A DNA stretch of 64,000 nt from Cryphonectria parasitica EP155 (lineage: Eukaryota; Ascomycota; Sordariomycetes; Diaporthales; Cryphonectriaceae), in NCBI RefSeq assembly GCF_011745365.1, contig NW_024468918.1, positions 372,001 to 436,000 on the forward strand, read 5' to 3'. The notes beneath the pieces were generated by a model. That model searched no databases. It was not told the DNA's origin and saw only the letters and a list, made by a program, of their open reading frames with translations. This document shows positions 25,240 to 36,800 of the stretch, piece by piece (within the stretch, counting starts at the first letter, position 1; each line of letters opens with the position of its first letter). Made by a program: the position numbers and the translations under genes.

Positions 25240-27340
25240 ATGGTTCTCAAGTTTCCGCCCGTCTATTTCCTGCCCACGCACATGAGTGCCGTTGAGCTGA
25301 GAGACTGGGAAGCCAAGATCCCGAATGTTTCCCACGATGCCAGTAGGGTGAATTACATCGTTGGCAAAAGTAACACCCCCCCCCCGGTCCCCCCCGGCCC
25401 CATCCTTCTCTTTATCTCTCGTGAACAATACATTTCTGGTTGGCTTCCACTCTATTGGAAGCATGCTTCCGTTCCATTTCAGCATTTCAGAGGGTCGAAC
25501 CGCATACAATAAAGGCAAGACACTGACCCTGAAGCCCAGTCTCGCAGAAGCAGCGTGCGCAATTTGAGCTGCGTAAGCTGGGCCTTCCAGCGGAGGAATA
25601 TACGCCCGTGAGAGACGACACGCGTTCGTTGCCCAAAGCAAAGAGGCGCAAGCTCCGTGATGTGAAGGAATACGCTCTCTGCAGTGACTCGGACGATGAA
25701 GAAAGTGTTGCGTATAATGAAGCCTCCTCATCCAAGATCGACACAGTCAGGGTGGTCCGATTTGCCTGGCTCGAAGAGTCCATGCGCAAGGACGAGCTCC
25801 TCGACTATAGAGGCTATTTGGTCTATGAGGCCGTCAAGGAGTCAGAGCAAGCTCGAGTACCAAGCCCTGAAGACCTGATGCAGCGGGCTATGGATATGGC
25901 CGCCGGATCGTCTCAGACCTTGACTGCCCAACGAAGCTCATATCGCATGCACAGGGCCGTCGCTCCTCACATCAAGACCCCGGCCCTTGTGCCGCACTCC
26001 ACGGTTGAAGAACATGCGATAGCCGACTTGCCGCCAGTGCCCGAATTTCTGAAGACGAGTTTCTCATGTCAGCGGTCGACTCGCGTGCACCCGCCGAACG
26101 AGAGCTTCATCGAGAAGCTGAAGGAAGTCAGGGAATTGCGAGCCATTCAAGGAGATGACATTGGGGTCAGGGCATACTCCAGCGCCATCGCTTCCTTGTC
26201 TGCGTACCCGTACAAGATACAAAGTGCCATAGGTAAGTGTGGATGGTTTCTTCTTTTAGACAATCAGTGTTCTTGGTGCTGTGATAGCTCTCATAATGTT
26301 CTGTCCTCTGACCTGGAACAGAAATCGGACGCCTTCCAGGCTGTGGCGCTAAATTCGCCCGGCTCTTCGAGGAGTTCGAGGACATAGGCCAATTGAGGGA
26401 GCTGCAGGCGGCCGTGGCTGACCCAAAGATGTCCGTCATACGGACCTTTTACAATATCTGGGGCGTCTCGGCTGTCACGGCCGAGGAATTTTACCGAAAA
26501 GGCTGGCGAGACCTTGACGATGTGGTTGAATTTGGCTGGGACTTGATCCACCGATCACAGCAGATTGGGGTCAAGTACTACAACGAGTTCCTGCAAAAGA
26601 TCCCCCGGGCCGAAACGGAAGCCATCGCCAATACAGTCCTGGAGCACGCGAACGGGATTCGTGAGGGTTTTCAAGTGACCGTCGTTGGAGGATACCGCAG
26701 GGGCAGGATGATGAGTGGGGATGTGGACCTGATGCTGAGCCATAGGGATGAAGACGCCACTTACAAGTGTATCAAGAAGCTTGTGACCAGCCTCATCGAT
26801 GCAAAGCACATCAGTACGTCCCAGGCCTGACGAGGGCAAGATTTCTCCCTAATTCTCTGATCTGAACTCGATTTCGCTGACAGTTTTGCTCTAGCTCACA
26901 CCCTGTCAGTGAGTGAGCACAACTCGGAGCGCGGCCAGCGCCCGACAAGTTTTAAGGGAGCAGCGGCCGGGGGCACAGGGTTTGACACGCTCGACAAGGC
27001 CCTCGTCGTCTGGCAGGAACCCCAAGTCCAGAGCGCGTCCAAGAACACCAATCCCCACCGACGGGTGGACATACTGGTCAGCCCATGGAAGACGGTCGGC
27101 TGTGCTGTGCTAGGCTGGAGTTCCGAAACCACGTTCCAGCGGGACCTGCGCCGGTACTGCAAGATGAGGGGACTCAAGTTTGATAGTAGTGGGATCAGGT
27201 CGCGTCAGCCTCCGTTCGATTGGGTTGATCTAGAGGACGGCGGGAGAGGTCCGCCCACGACGATGGAGGAGGCAGAGAGGAGGGTCTTTGAGGGTCTGGA
27301 GCTAGAATGGCGACCACCTGACGAGAGATGCACTGGATAG
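25240..27340 (+). CDS. DNA polymerase family X (Pol4/Pol mu-lambda type) with BRCT
   Basis: Nuclear repair polymerase of family X, which fills gaps in non-homologous end joining and base excision repair. Four exons: 25240-25369, 25540-26232, 26322-26813, 26895-27340. Phases close to 586 residues. The N-terminus (about 1-110) fits a BRCT domain, split by intron 1, with VVRFAWLEESMRKDELLDY at its end. A helix-hairpin-helix reads IGRLPGCGAKFARLFEEF. The palm has GGYRRG then SGDVDL (catalytic Asp408 and Asp410) and RRVDILV (third Asp497). GWSSETTFQRDLRRYCK and KFDSSGI are typical of the fungal enzymes. All catalytic residues I can check are intact. Equivalent to yeast POL4 by family. I do not claim one-to-one orthology. 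Confidence 0.93.
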
Positions 27341-28826
27341 TACGATTGTTGGGATAATAAAAGCACGCGAGTCTGTTGCTTTGGGGAAAGAACCCTAGGC
27401 TTTGAGAACATGCGTGTGTCTCTGCAATTAATCTATGGATATTCTAGCACCATGGACCATGAATTTTACTTTTCATATTTATTTCTAACCCGAGAAACAA
27501 AGAAAGAAAAACAAAGGAACGAAAGAACTCGGCAAAGACAAGATCATCAAAGGTTCCCGCTAATCACATGTCATCCCACAATCTGGAGCAATGCTTTAGG
27601 TCCTTGGTTAACTTCACAACACCCAGATGGCGATTTACAGTTCCCAAAGATTAAGCCCCCAAGTCCAACCAAGCAGTGACATGGTGGTAGAATTGCGTCT
27701 TCACGGATCAAGTGACGCGAGAACATGGTGCACATGAACCTGGACGGCCCGAACCTCGTTGATAACAGTTATAAAAGGGCAGTAAGCTTTCTCACTGCTT
27801 CCCATTCCACTCAGCTGACTGCCCCCGATTGTTCCTCTTTTCCTTTCTTTCTTCTCTTCTCCCTTCCTTCCACCTATCTGTCCTCTTTCACCAAAGCGAG
27901 GGCAGAGACAACACCTGGCTTTAGGACCCGCTCGGATCTGGAGCAACTCGAAACCCGGGCCCTCGAAAAGCCGTCGGCCAACGGGCCCATTCCGTCGTCC
28001 GGGGTATGGCTCTACGAACACTATATCCGAGCGTGTGCCACCGCTAGCTACTGTTTCCAGTGGCTCGCGTCAGACAAAGTTGCAGTGTGGTGAGCCAGCC
28101 GAGAGCCCCTTGGAGCCCTGGAGGGTTTTTTTCTCTCTTTTTCTTTACAAGCAAGGTCCGCCACAAGAGTAGGCCGCCCATTGCGCTACGGGGTCACCTT
28201 GACCAGCCTCATTTGCCTCTCAAGGCCTCGGAGACTTACTGCAAGGAAGACCAGGGGGGTGGTTCCGCTGGTGCTGTGTCTTTTTTCCCGCCCTGCTGGG
28301 TTTTCTTTGTCATCGCAGGCAGTCCATGCGAGTCGAGGGTGCATTCGGATGAAAAGGTGGCCCGAAACCAAAACACACTCCTTTTTTTCTCACTCACTCT
28401 CTCTCTCATTTCAGCTTCGTGCCGGTTCTTCCTTGCTAGGCTTGTTATAGTGAATTGGGTTATTCGTGGAAAGGAGGGAAAAGAGGATACCCTTGACAGG
28501 CTGGGCCCCTACAATTGGAACCTTCTAGTGCGATAATGGAGAGTGCAATGGCAATGGCAGCTCTCAGACGCGCTGTAGGTCGCGGATAGAATTTAGGGTG
28601 GGGAGGGGGGGCGAGGTTCCGACACTTGGGTATTAAAACCACCTCGGTCGCCAAACGACGTCGTGGCATATTGGAAACAAGGTCACCCTCACTCACTCAG
28701 TCAAGCTCGATTTTGTCTTTTTCTTGACCTGATATTTTCTACCTTCAATTCCATTGTCCATAAAACAAGCCAATTGAAGATTTTCAGTCCTTCTCCCCTT
28801 CCAAACAAAACGGCTCAACAACAAAA
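27341..28826. other. Intergenic region with an orphan TATA box
   Basis: 1.5 kb between the polymerase and the MAPEG gene, same strand. It includes TATAAAA at 27770-27776 followed about 60-130 bases later by a strongly pyrimidine-rich stretch. The frames here (27725-28093; 28060-28536, which starts on GTG) have no recognisable domain. The right end is the MAPEG promoter. Confidence 0.45.
27770..27776 (+). promoter_or_regulatory. Orphan TATA box
   Basis: TATAAAAGGG context, a near-ideal TATA box, followed by a C/T-rich leader-like tract (about 27.83-27.89 kb). The nearest recognised gene starts a kilobase downstream. It could drive an unrecognised transcript or be chance. Confidence 0.3.
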
Positions 28827-29619
28827 ATGGCCGTCACTCTTGAGATCCCTAATGAATATGGGTGAGACTTCTTCTTCCCTCTCAATGAGGCTCGCGTTGG
28901 TGGAGTCAACAAGAAGATAGAGATATAGAGAATGGGAAATGCTGACCATAAAAACACACAGCTACGTGCTCCTCACCGTCGTCTCCACGGCCTTTGTGAA
29001 CTTGTGGCACGGCATGCAGACCTCCGCCGCCAGGAAGACGAGCGTATGTCTCTGCTTCTTCTTCTTCTTATCCTCCTCCCTCTCCTCATGAACTCCCATC
29101 ATCTACGCAGTTCCAAGAAAAAGTCAACCTCAACTCACATATAACCATCATTCCAGGGAATCGGCTACCCCAACGCCTACGCCACCCCCGAGCAGGCAGA
29201 GAAGAACCCTGAGGCCTACCGTCTCAACTGCGCCCAGCGCGCCCACGCCAACTTCACTGAGAACCTCGTCCCCTTCCTGCCAACCCTGCTGATCGCCGGC
29301 CTGCGGTACCCCGTCCCCGCCGCCGCCGCTGGTGCCGGCTGGCTGGTGAGCAGGATTGTGTATACCAAGGGATACACGAGCAATGCCGGACCCAAGGGCA
29401 GAATGGCGTAAGTCTCTCTCTCTCTCTCCGCCCCCGCCCCCCAAACACACACTCTTTACCTCTTTCTTTCTTTTGTGCTTTTACTCTGCCTGCTTCTTGA
29501 ATTACAGCAGTGTTGCTGACGGTGAAATGTCAAGGGGCTCGTTGGCTGGATACCTGTGCTACCTGCCTCTGATTGGCATGGCTGGCTACACGGCTTTCCA
29601 GATCTCTCAGGGCAACTGA
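28827..29619 (+). CDS. MAPEG-family protein, microsomal glutathione S-transferase 3-like
   Basis: Small integral membrane protein of the MAPEG superfamily. Family members conjugate glutathione or reduce lipid hydroperoxides in the ER or outer mitochondrial membrane. Four exons: 28827-28861, 28962-29043, 29157-29407, 29508-29619. Phases close to 159 residues, close to human MGST3 (152). The start MAVTLEIPNEYGYVLLTVV resembles MGST3. The family motif NCAQRAHANFTENL corresponds to the NCxQRAHxN glutathione-site helix. Four hydrophobic segments are visible: after EYG, PFLPTLLIAGL, AAAAGAGWLVSRIV, and LAGYLCYLPLIGMAGY. The tail FQISQGN has no clear ER-retention signal. All introns have GTGAG/GTATG/GTAAG donors. 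Whether it is a transferase or a peroxidase cannot be told from sequence. Confidence 0.93.
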
Positions 29620-30292
29620 GGGGATTATTGACAAGTGCTTGCCAGTAAGAGTAGAGAAAGAGTGAGAGGGAGGGGAAATGAGAAACAACATAGAGAGAGA
29701 GACACACACAGAGAGGAAGTCTGGTGCTAGAGGCTGTGCGTCTCAGCTCAGAAACTTTGTGTAACGGTACATAAGACATTTCATATATTTATATGTAAGA
29801 AAAGGGCGTAGAACAATAGAACAAGCCCACCTGTCCTAGAGAGATGATTGCTACACGAAACTCCGTGACTTGAGTCCATACGAGTGTCGTATTGGCCCAA
29901 ATGGCAGTAGGTGAGAAAGGTAGAGTGGGAAACGAGAAAAATGTAGGCTTATGTTGATGCTCATATTGATTTGCCGCTGAAACTTTTTCTATATGATAAC
30001 ATACCATAAATTAAGGCATGATTCATCGCTCTGTGCTCATTCTGGTAAGTAAAGAGGACCTTGTCTCTGAGGTCCATGATTTCCAACTACGCATGCGTGC
30101 CACTTCATGAAATGTAACAGCAGAATTCCCGCACAAACGCCGGTGTCAAAACCAGAAAGAAAGAGAGACTAACATCTATACCCACCGTGGAATCATTAAT
30201 TCAACTCAAGTCTCCGTCACCAATTTGTGACACGGGAGATCCCGTGTTTCTCCCTTTTTTAATTTTCTTCCAAACCTCCTCTCAGGCTCATT
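29620..30292. other. Convergent 3' intergenic region MAPEG / ECM14
   Basis: 673 bp between converging genes. A GA/CA-rich stretch at about 29.64-29.71 kb lies in the MAPEG 3' UTR. No gene was seen. Confidence 0.5.
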
Positions 30293-32083
30293 TTACCTCT
30301 TCCTCCGCTTCTTCAGCTCCATGACCTCTTCGTACTCCTCCGGCACGGCAAATAGCTCGTCGTTGGACTCGACGCCCTCGTCGGCGCGCAGGTTTTCGAT
30401 GCCGTCGTTGCCGAGCAAGAAGTCGCCCAGATACTTAAGAGCCTGGAGGATCTCCTCGCCGGTGGGGATGATGTGCTCGCTGGGCAGGAGGAAGCCGTAG
30501 CTGCCCGTGTCGCGGAGCTTGATCTGGTAGCTGTAGTGGGCGCCCATCTCGTGGTAGAACCAGTCGATGGCGGACCCGCCGCTGGGCTCGATGCGCAGGC
30601 CATCGGCCGAAGAAGACAACGAGTCGGGCACGGCACCCTGGCAGGCCGGCTTGACAGCGTAGGTCTCGCCCGAGAACAGGCGGATAGACTTGGCCAGGCC
30701 CATGGCGAGTTCCTGTAGCTTCTCCAGGTTGGGCGGGTCCTCGGCGCAGCTGTAGGCGTAGGGGAACAGGATCTGCTGCGAGTACGAGTGCAGGTCGACC
30801 AGGCCGACAAAGTCGGCGTTGTTGTTCTCGGCCTCGGTCCGGGCCCAGTCGCGGAGGGCAGCGACCTCGACTGACTCCCAAGGCTCGTCGCCGCCGTAGC
30901 TCTCGGAGCAGGGGTCGTTGGTGTGGCCCGCCCTGGAGCTGCTGTCCCACTCGTAGCCGAAGGCGTGGTCGAGGTCCAGGCCCCGGCAGAACATCATGCT
31001 CGTGTGCTGCCTGGACTTGCGCCACAGCCGGTCCGCCGTCCACGTGTACTCGATGCCGTCCGGGTTGAGCTCGGGGATGAAGACGACGTCGTGCGACTGC
31101 AGGAACTTGGTGATCAGCATGTCCTTGCCGTAGGACGTGATAAACGACCAGGCCAGGTAATTGACCGTCGTGGTGGAGATCCACTCGCGCGCGTGCGAGC
31201 CGCCCATCACGACGAGGGTCTTGCGGGGCTTGGTGCGGTCCCTCGATGCGGCGTTGCTACCGCTGACGACCAGGGCGGGGATGTCGCGCCCCTCGTAGCT
31301 CTGCCCGATGGTAGTGTACCGGACAAAAGACGGGAACATGGCTTCGACCAGACGCATCCATCGCATCACCACCTTGTGTGGCTGGTAGTTTTGGAAGAAA
31401 TAAATATTCTCGTCGCCGTCGCTTGGCAGAGAGCTGGTCAGGTCCAGGCTGAACTTACGCTCAGCCTTGGACGGGTCTTGAGGCGCCGGCGGGGATGGGT
31501 ACGAGTCGTAGACAGCGGACGGGAGGTCCTCGACAAGAACCCAGTAGGCGGGGGCCAGGGACTCGGGGAGAAGGGTGAGCAGAGACGCGACCTTGTTCTT
31601 CTGTATCCTCAGGTCGACCATGTCATCCCAGGACCATATGTCGAGGAACAGTCGCTCTGTAGCCTCGGCGAGTGCCCGCTCCTCCTCCACCGTCGAGGTA
31701 TTGAACCGCACGATGATCTCATCTTTGAACATGCGATGCAAGTTGGCCGGCCTCGGACCTGATGTGTCCTTGGCGGAGTGGCCCCCGAAAACGATCTTGA
31801 CGGCGCTATCTCGAAGCCATGTTAGGTATGGGAAGACGGAGGATCCGGACCGGGAGGGATGCGGGTGGTTGTGGTGGCCGTGGCCTGCGCTTGCAGAGAC
31901 GAGGATCTGGACCGGAGATGCGACGGCGATGAGAACTGCGAGTAAGAGAGGGCCATCATTTAGCAATCAGATCGGTACTACAACCACGAGCAGGAGGAGG
32001 CTGCATGGCAGGGGTGCTACTGTCTCGACTCAGGTATCAGGCAACTTACGGAGGGGAAAGAGGGTTGACGATGGCAGATGCAT
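30293..32083 (-). CDS. ECM14: Ecm14, secreted M14 metallocarboxypeptidase-like pseudoenzyme
   Basis: M14 carboxypeptidase fold protein of the Ecm14 group, linked in yeast to cell-wall biogenesis and probably not catalytic. Two exons on the minus strand, 32050-32083 and 30293-31935, joined by a 114-nt intron, give 558 residues. The short first exon supplies a classic signal peptide (MHLPSSTLFPLLLIAVASP...). A propeptide-like region covers about 30-180. The zinc site is intact: His259 and Glu262 in GGSHAREW, and His394 in VDLHSYS. The catalytic general base, Glu in active enzymes within E-LRDTG, is Lys484 here (YQIKLRDTGSYGFLLP). This is the known Ecm14 feature, so the substitution supports the name. 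The basic C-terminus ends KKRRKR. His-rich GHGHHNHPH follows the signal peptide. Confidence 0.93.
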
Positions 32084-33844
32084 CTTTATCGGGGATGATT
32101 CATTCAGATGGAGACATCCGTTCACCTCTGAATTGGTCGGCGTGCCGACAGCAATAGTGGTCTTAACGCTGTATGTGCTGCGTCACTTGGTGGTGATGTG
32201 GCCGTGTCGTAAGCAAGAATGAAGTTGGGGATTGTTTAGGTTTCCCGACGTTGGTCCAGTGGCGGTGCTCATTGGCGGCGGTTAGCATAGAAACTACAGC
32301 ACTAAGTAAGTATGCAGTGCCATGGCATCCAATCCTGCCATTGGAGGCCCTGAATTCAAGGGTCCCCCCCCGCCCCATGCAGCGTTTGGAGCAGCATCAG
32401 CCACATTGTCGTGGCCTTCTCAACTCTTTCTTTTACACAATTTTCAACGACTAAGTTCCGCGCAATTGAATTCGTCTCTTTCAGTGTTCTGTTCTGCTCG
32501 GGCCCTTTTGTTTTTCCTTCAAAGAAGCCACGTCAGGGCTGGCGGAGGAAAGACCCAATTATCAAGGTTTTCCAGGGCTGCTGAAGGTGAGGAGCATGCT
32601 ATAATGAAGAAGACATGAATACATAGTCAAAGTACTTACATAGCAGCACATTGACTGTACACACAAGAATACAACAACAGCACATAAAGCATAGAGCGTT
32701 TGCTCGTGTCAAGCCGCCTCGTGGGAGCAAGGCGTAATTTAATCAGGTACGAAACCTTGAAATGTCACCCTCATCAAATCTACTTGACTCCTATACAGAC
32801 CAAAATCAAAGTACAGTCCTTGGCATGTTAATATTATGGTACATCTGTAAAAGGGAGGCTGATATGAGGACCCGACCTGTAGTGGACACACTGGCGACCG
32901 TTCAATGGCTAGTGGTGAGGACTCAAATTTACTGGTAATGCGCAGTGCACCGTGCAGAGGCAGGGATCAACATACCCGCCCACTTTTGCTATTACGGGAC
33001 CCCCTTTGCCGTTCCAAGAGTGACAGTTGCGATTCCAGGTCTTCTCCTTCTGGTATCATAGTACCATAGTAAAGGGATCCCAGGGCCAAGGACCAAGACC
33101 AGGCCCAGCTTCAGAGCTAGACTTTGCTTTCCCAATTCCTTCCCTAGCCTGGTCAAGGGTTCCTGTCAACATCGCTGAAGTTGCAGCAGTTGTGGCATCA
33201 CAACAGCGCTATACTTTGGCCCTCATCCAATTCTCAACTGCTCACACCAATATCCACCCAAGCCAAGCCAGGCACAGCTTCAACTCAGCCCTGCTGCCCT
33301 GTAGTTGGCCCTTTTTTTCTTCCCTTCCCTTTTCTTTTCCTTGTCCCTTCACAATCTAATCAATCCATTCAAGCCTGTTATTTTTGTCGTCCACTGCTAT
33401 TGCTCCTGCTGCTGTCACTGTAATCCTCGTAAGCTGCCTCTTCTCCAGGACGTGATCATTTCGACAAACCAAAAGGAAACACACACCCCCCCCCCTTTTT
33501 TTTTCTTTTTCTTTCTCTCTCTTGCCTCTCTACTCCTCCCTCCCTCCCTCCGACCAGGCCCTTGTCTCGACCCACGGTTGGTTGTGACCTTCAGTCTCGC
33601 TCACCCTGTCCTTTCCTCACCTTGACTCCGCGACCAAGAATTCTGTCGTGTTGTTTCCTACCGTGCCTACCTTAACTACCGCGTGGCGGCGAAGACAACA
33701 ACGACCACGACGACTGGGCGGCCTCTTCAAAAGATTCTGGACATGGCTGCTGGAGGGATAGAATGATTGCTTGTTGTCTGTGTCTGTCATCAACTCCCAG
33801 ACCAAGAAGGAACGAGGGGATGGTGATACTCGTCGCCGTCCACC
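32084..33844. promoter_or_regulatory. Divergent intergenic region ECM14 / Sec7-PH gene
   Basis: 1.76 kb. It should hold the ECM14 promoter at its left end and the long leader of the Sec7 gene at its right end. From 33.3 to 33.6 kb it is strongly pyrimidine-rich, including adjoining C and T runs near 33.49 kb. The motif TACCATAGTA occurs at 33062-33071. No gene was seen. Confidence 0.45.
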
Positions 33845-36800
33845 ATGCCGTTCCTTCGCAACAAGCGTGGCAACTTGGCCAGCCAGTCTGAGTTGCGCAG
33901 GTCAACAGTCCTTCCAGACGAGTTCAGTCTGGGCCCCGGAGATCCGGTCCTGCGGACAGTGACCTCCAACATCGACCTGCCCACGCTCCGCCTCTCTCCC
34001 TCCCATCTCGATGCTGACGTGGGTGCTGCTGCTGATGCAGCCGCCGCCGCCGCCCTGAACGGCTCGACTCCTTCGATACCTGCTCCTCCCGTCACACCTC
34101 CACATGACAGTCCGTCCTCCTCGTCCTCCGCCGCCGCCGACAACCACAACCATCGCCACCAACACAACAACAACAGCAACACCTTACAACCTCGCGATAT
34201 CATAGACCGTCCCGACTCGCCCCCAATCCAGGACGAGAACACAAAACACAAGCGCTTCTCCATGTTGAGGTTTCGCAATGCCTCGGATTCTCAGCTGTCA
34301 GCCCGGGCCAAAAAGCAGGCTCATGCTCACGCTGACGAATCCGCGCCCCCGTTACCACGGGGTATGTGGCCATCCTGAACCCCCCGATCCCTCCCTCCCA
34401 GACGAGTCCTCGAGCGTATTGCCTCCTCCCCCCCAAAAGTTATGCTAATATGGAATGGACAGCACCGCCCGAGATCATCACCACGGCTCCGACCGTCGAC
34501 TTCCACACCGTGCCCAGAAAACAATCGAGAATGTTTGCGCGCCTGACGAGACGCTCTGGCGAGGAGCTGCGCACAGAACAGGCGCCTGCTGCGCAGGTCC
34601 TCTCCAAGAAGGACAGGAGGAAGTCGTATGTACCAGGGGCATACTCCACCGGCAAGAAGTCCATCAGCATCGAGGAGCCGGACGTGCAGAGGCCCAAGTC
34701 GTCCAACGCACATCCTGGCCATATCCGCAGCGACGAGCCACCCCCTCCATTACCACTGCCCGGCAGCAGACTGTCCGAGTCGTCCAGGTCCGAGGAGAGC
34801 TCTGCGGGTCGCGCCTACACCAATACGCCAACGAGCACCTCCAACTCGTCGAGTACGAATAATTTCTTCCGTCTGCGGCGAAAGCCGAAACAGCCTGAAC
34901 CGCTGTTCCCTTTCGCCCACCTGCAGAGACAGCGCAGCCACGACCAGAGCGCATCGTCGAATCCATCCCTAACACCCTCCACGCCCGCCCGCCAGAGCAC
35001 TTCCTCTACGGCCTCGGCCTTTTCTACTCAACATACTCCAGTCCCCCGCACCTCAACCGCCGGAGATGGCGTGACGACACCGCCAGCCGTCTCCCCCGGC
35101 AGGGGAGTATACCAGAAGCAAAATGCTTCGCCTGCAACGGCGCTGTTCAGACCGCTCTCTCGGAACAGTGGCACCTCATCACCGACGAGGCCGCATCTGA
35201 ATCTCAGGGGTAGATCGTCCACAATGAGTTCACTGGGCCGAGAATCACTCGATGACCGACTCGGGCCGCCGCAGTCACGAGCTTCCACCTCGACAACGGG
35301 TCGCAAGAGCTTTGGTGACTTGTTGGGGATCAGCAGGCTACGGGGCCCCGAATCTGCACGCCAGGGAAACGGCACGCCAGCAACGCCAGGGTCGAACACT
35401 TCCAAGGACAACTCGCTCAACATACAGCGAGAGTCAGTCGTGCTGCCCGAGAAGCGAGAGGACGAGAACCCAGGGAGGTATCTGGAGCGGCTCGAGGATA
35501 TTGCCAGCCGCAGCATGATTGCTGCGGCGATCGCCAAATCTGCGGACGCGTTCCATCTCGCCGTCCTCCGCAGTTTTATGCGCAGGTTTGGGTTCTTCGG
35601 TGACCCCATGGACATGGCCATCCGGAAGCTGCTCATGTCGGCGGAGCTGCCCAAGGAGACGCAGCATATTGACCGTTTCCTGCAGGCGTTTGCAAATCGA
35701 TACCACGAGTGCAATCCTGGCATCTACGCAAACCCGGAGCAGGCCTACTTCATAGCATTCTCCCTGCTCATCTTGCATACTGATGTCTTCAACAAGAACA
35801 ACAAGCACAAGATGCAGAAGCACGACTACATCAAGAACACCAAGGGGGAGGGCATTGCAGACGAGGTCCTCGAGGTCTTCTATGACAACATCACCTACAC
35901 ACCATTTATACACGTCGAGGACGAGCTCGACATCACCGGGGATCGGGCCTCCAGCCACAAGTCTTCCAAGAAGAAATCTGTCCTCCCGATCCCTACTGCC
36001 CCGGAGGCCGCGCTGAAAAAGGCGGCCAAGGAGCCGATTGACCCGTACACCATCATCCTCGACAACAGGCTCGATATTTTGCGACCAAACTTCAAGGATG
36101 TGATGCACTTGGACGATCATTTCAACTACGTGGGGACCGCTCCGAGCCTCAATCTCAAAGAGCTGCAGAAGACCTTTTTTAGGACAGGGATCCTCCAGAT
36201 CGTCTCGGCAAGATCACGTCCTGATGCCTTCATGTCGGAGAAGACGGCGACGAATCCCGCCGAGGCCCAGCCGGGCGTTGTCGATATCAAGGTCACCAAG
36301 GTCGGCCTGCTGTGGCGCAAGGATGCGAAGAAGAAGAAGACCAGGTCGCCCTGGCAGGAATGGGGCGCGATCCTCACCGGTGCCCAGCTCTACTTCTTCC
36401 GCAATACGGCCTGGGTCAAGCACCTCATGCACCAGTACGAATCACACATCAAACAAGGCCACGATGGAATTCCGATCATATTCAAGCCGCCGCTGGAAAG
36501 CTTCAAGCCCGACGCCCTGATGTCTACCGACGGAGCAGTCGCTCTGCTGGACTCAACGTATAGAAAACACAAACACGCTTTTGTCTACGTGCGGCACGGC
36601 GGCCTGGAAGAGGTTCTACTTGCCGATGATGAAGATGAAATGAACGACTGGCTGGCGAAGCTCAACTACGCGGCTGCCTTCAGGACGAACGGTGTCCGCA
36701 TGCGCGGTGTGATGAACGGAACCTATGACGGACAAGGCCGCAGAGCACTGAAAAAGGATACGGAAGCAGTGCAGACACCCTCTGGGGAGGTGATGATAGC

